The position numbers and the translations under genes are program-made. Positions 63,718-64,000 of a stretch of 64,000 bases of DNA are shown one piece after another; the stretch's first letter is position 1; every line of letters begins with the position of its first letter. Source of the DNA: Granulicatella seriolae. Its GTDB lineage: Bacteria > Bacillota > Bacilli > Lactobacillales > Aerococcaceae. The notes below the pieces were generated by a model. It saw nothing but the letters and a program-made list of their open reading frames with translations. It had not been told where the DNA came from and did not search any database. The DNA lies in contig NZ_JANHNZ010000002.1 in NCBI RefSeq assembly GCF_024543085.1, forward strand, positions 1 to 64,000, given 5' to 3'.

Positions 63718-64000
63718 ATGAAGAGTAGTCAAGCTAAAACCAAATGCCCTAGCTCCGTTGGGCAAGCCAGTGGCAAACTTATCTTGATGGGTGAACACTC
63801 GGTGGTCTACGGTCAGCCTGCTATCGCACTTCCCTTTGCTGGAGTTGGCGTCACAGCCACGGTCAGTCCTTCCAACCATCCACTTAGTGTCGCTTGTGAC
63901 TTTTACCGTGGTGTTGCCTATGCCATGCCTGAGGTTCTTCGTAGTCTTAAGCATGCTATCCATCTTTCCTTACAAACTATTGAAGAGCTGGGGTTAAACA
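63718..64000 (+). CDS. mvk: Mevalonate kinase, 5' part only
   Basis: The frame runs off the right edge after about 94 codons. It begins with KLILMGEHSVVYGQPAIALP, the GHMP-kinase start that positions mevalonate, and continues with FAGVGVTATVSPS. The enzyme makes phosphomevalonate in the isoprenoid pathway used by Gram-positive cocci and lactobacilli. AAAGGAAGG precedes the ATG. Being divergent from coaA, it probably heads a mevalonate operon beyond the window. Confidence 0.9.
   Translation, partial: MKSSQAKTKCPSSVGQASGKLILMGEHSVVYGQPAIALPFAGVGVTATVSPSNHPLSVACDFYRGVAYAMPEVLRSLKHAIHLSLQTIEELGLN

Noticed and set aside
1-64000. tRNA genes
   Set aside because: No cloverleaf with a TTCGA-type T loop and CCA-ready end was noticed on either strand by eye; a tRNAscan run would be decisive.

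Overview
The window is chromosome from a low-GC Gram-positive bacterium of the order Lactobacillales. The start of the 16S gene, the mevalonate kinase, the manganese-type DtxR regulator and the string of Bacillus-like housekeeping genes (YugI, YuiD, YumC, YutG, YutF, YutD and YunD types) all point there. A Carnobacteriaceae/Aerococcaceae-like host is plausible, but the genus cannot be fixed from 124 bases of 16S.

Positions 1-500 hold the 5' end of a 16S rRNA gene on the minus strand with two tandem sigma-A promoters. Positions 627-26572 are mostly ordinary chromosome: pgi, a cyclophilin, an S1-domain protein, a ferredoxin-NADP reductase, a PgpA-like phosphatase, the YutF/YutD/YunD cluster, a HerA-like ATPase, DegV, an amino acid permease, prfC, a metal-uptake ABC operon with its DtxR-type repressor and divergent lipoprotein, pepF and a MacB-like ABC protein. 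Copies of a palindromic intergenic element of about 250 bp punctuate this part. One copy carries a 435-bp insertion with 17-bp terminal inverted repeats.

From 26.6 kb the sequence becomes accessory. There is a decayed ABC permease, a probable Imm5-type immunity gene that sits inside a broken unit of a 144-bp palindromic tandem array, then two sugar genes (ROK kinase, phosphomannomutase). After that come a short type II CBASS operon (CD-NTase, E2-like protein, SLATT two-TM effector) bracketed by two copies of the 3' end of an acetyltransferase gene, a three-gene restriction-modification-like operon (specificity/M-like subunit, GIY-YIG helicase, and a methyltransferase split over two cistrons), a structured small RNA, several unknown small genes, and an unrecognised operon of a HEPN-motif protein with a four-TM partner.

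Positions 46865-60951 form a mobilizable integrated element of about 14.1 kb inserted in the 3' end of guaA. The left junction still encodes the displaced Ile-Glu-Trp-Glu-stop end of guaA in front of its terminator. The element has a central xis-int pair under a promoter whose spacer holds a probable repressor operator. It also has a primase/ATPase replication module, MobC and a relaxase, and a cargo arm with an XRE regulator, a type III R-M system and a SEFIR/TIR-domain protein. Beyond it the chromosome resumes with guaA, coaA and the start of mevalonate kinase.

The 32-60 kb stretch therefore reads as a stacked defence region: CBASS, two R-M-like systems, a TIR protein and at least one candidate undescribed system (44878-46769).
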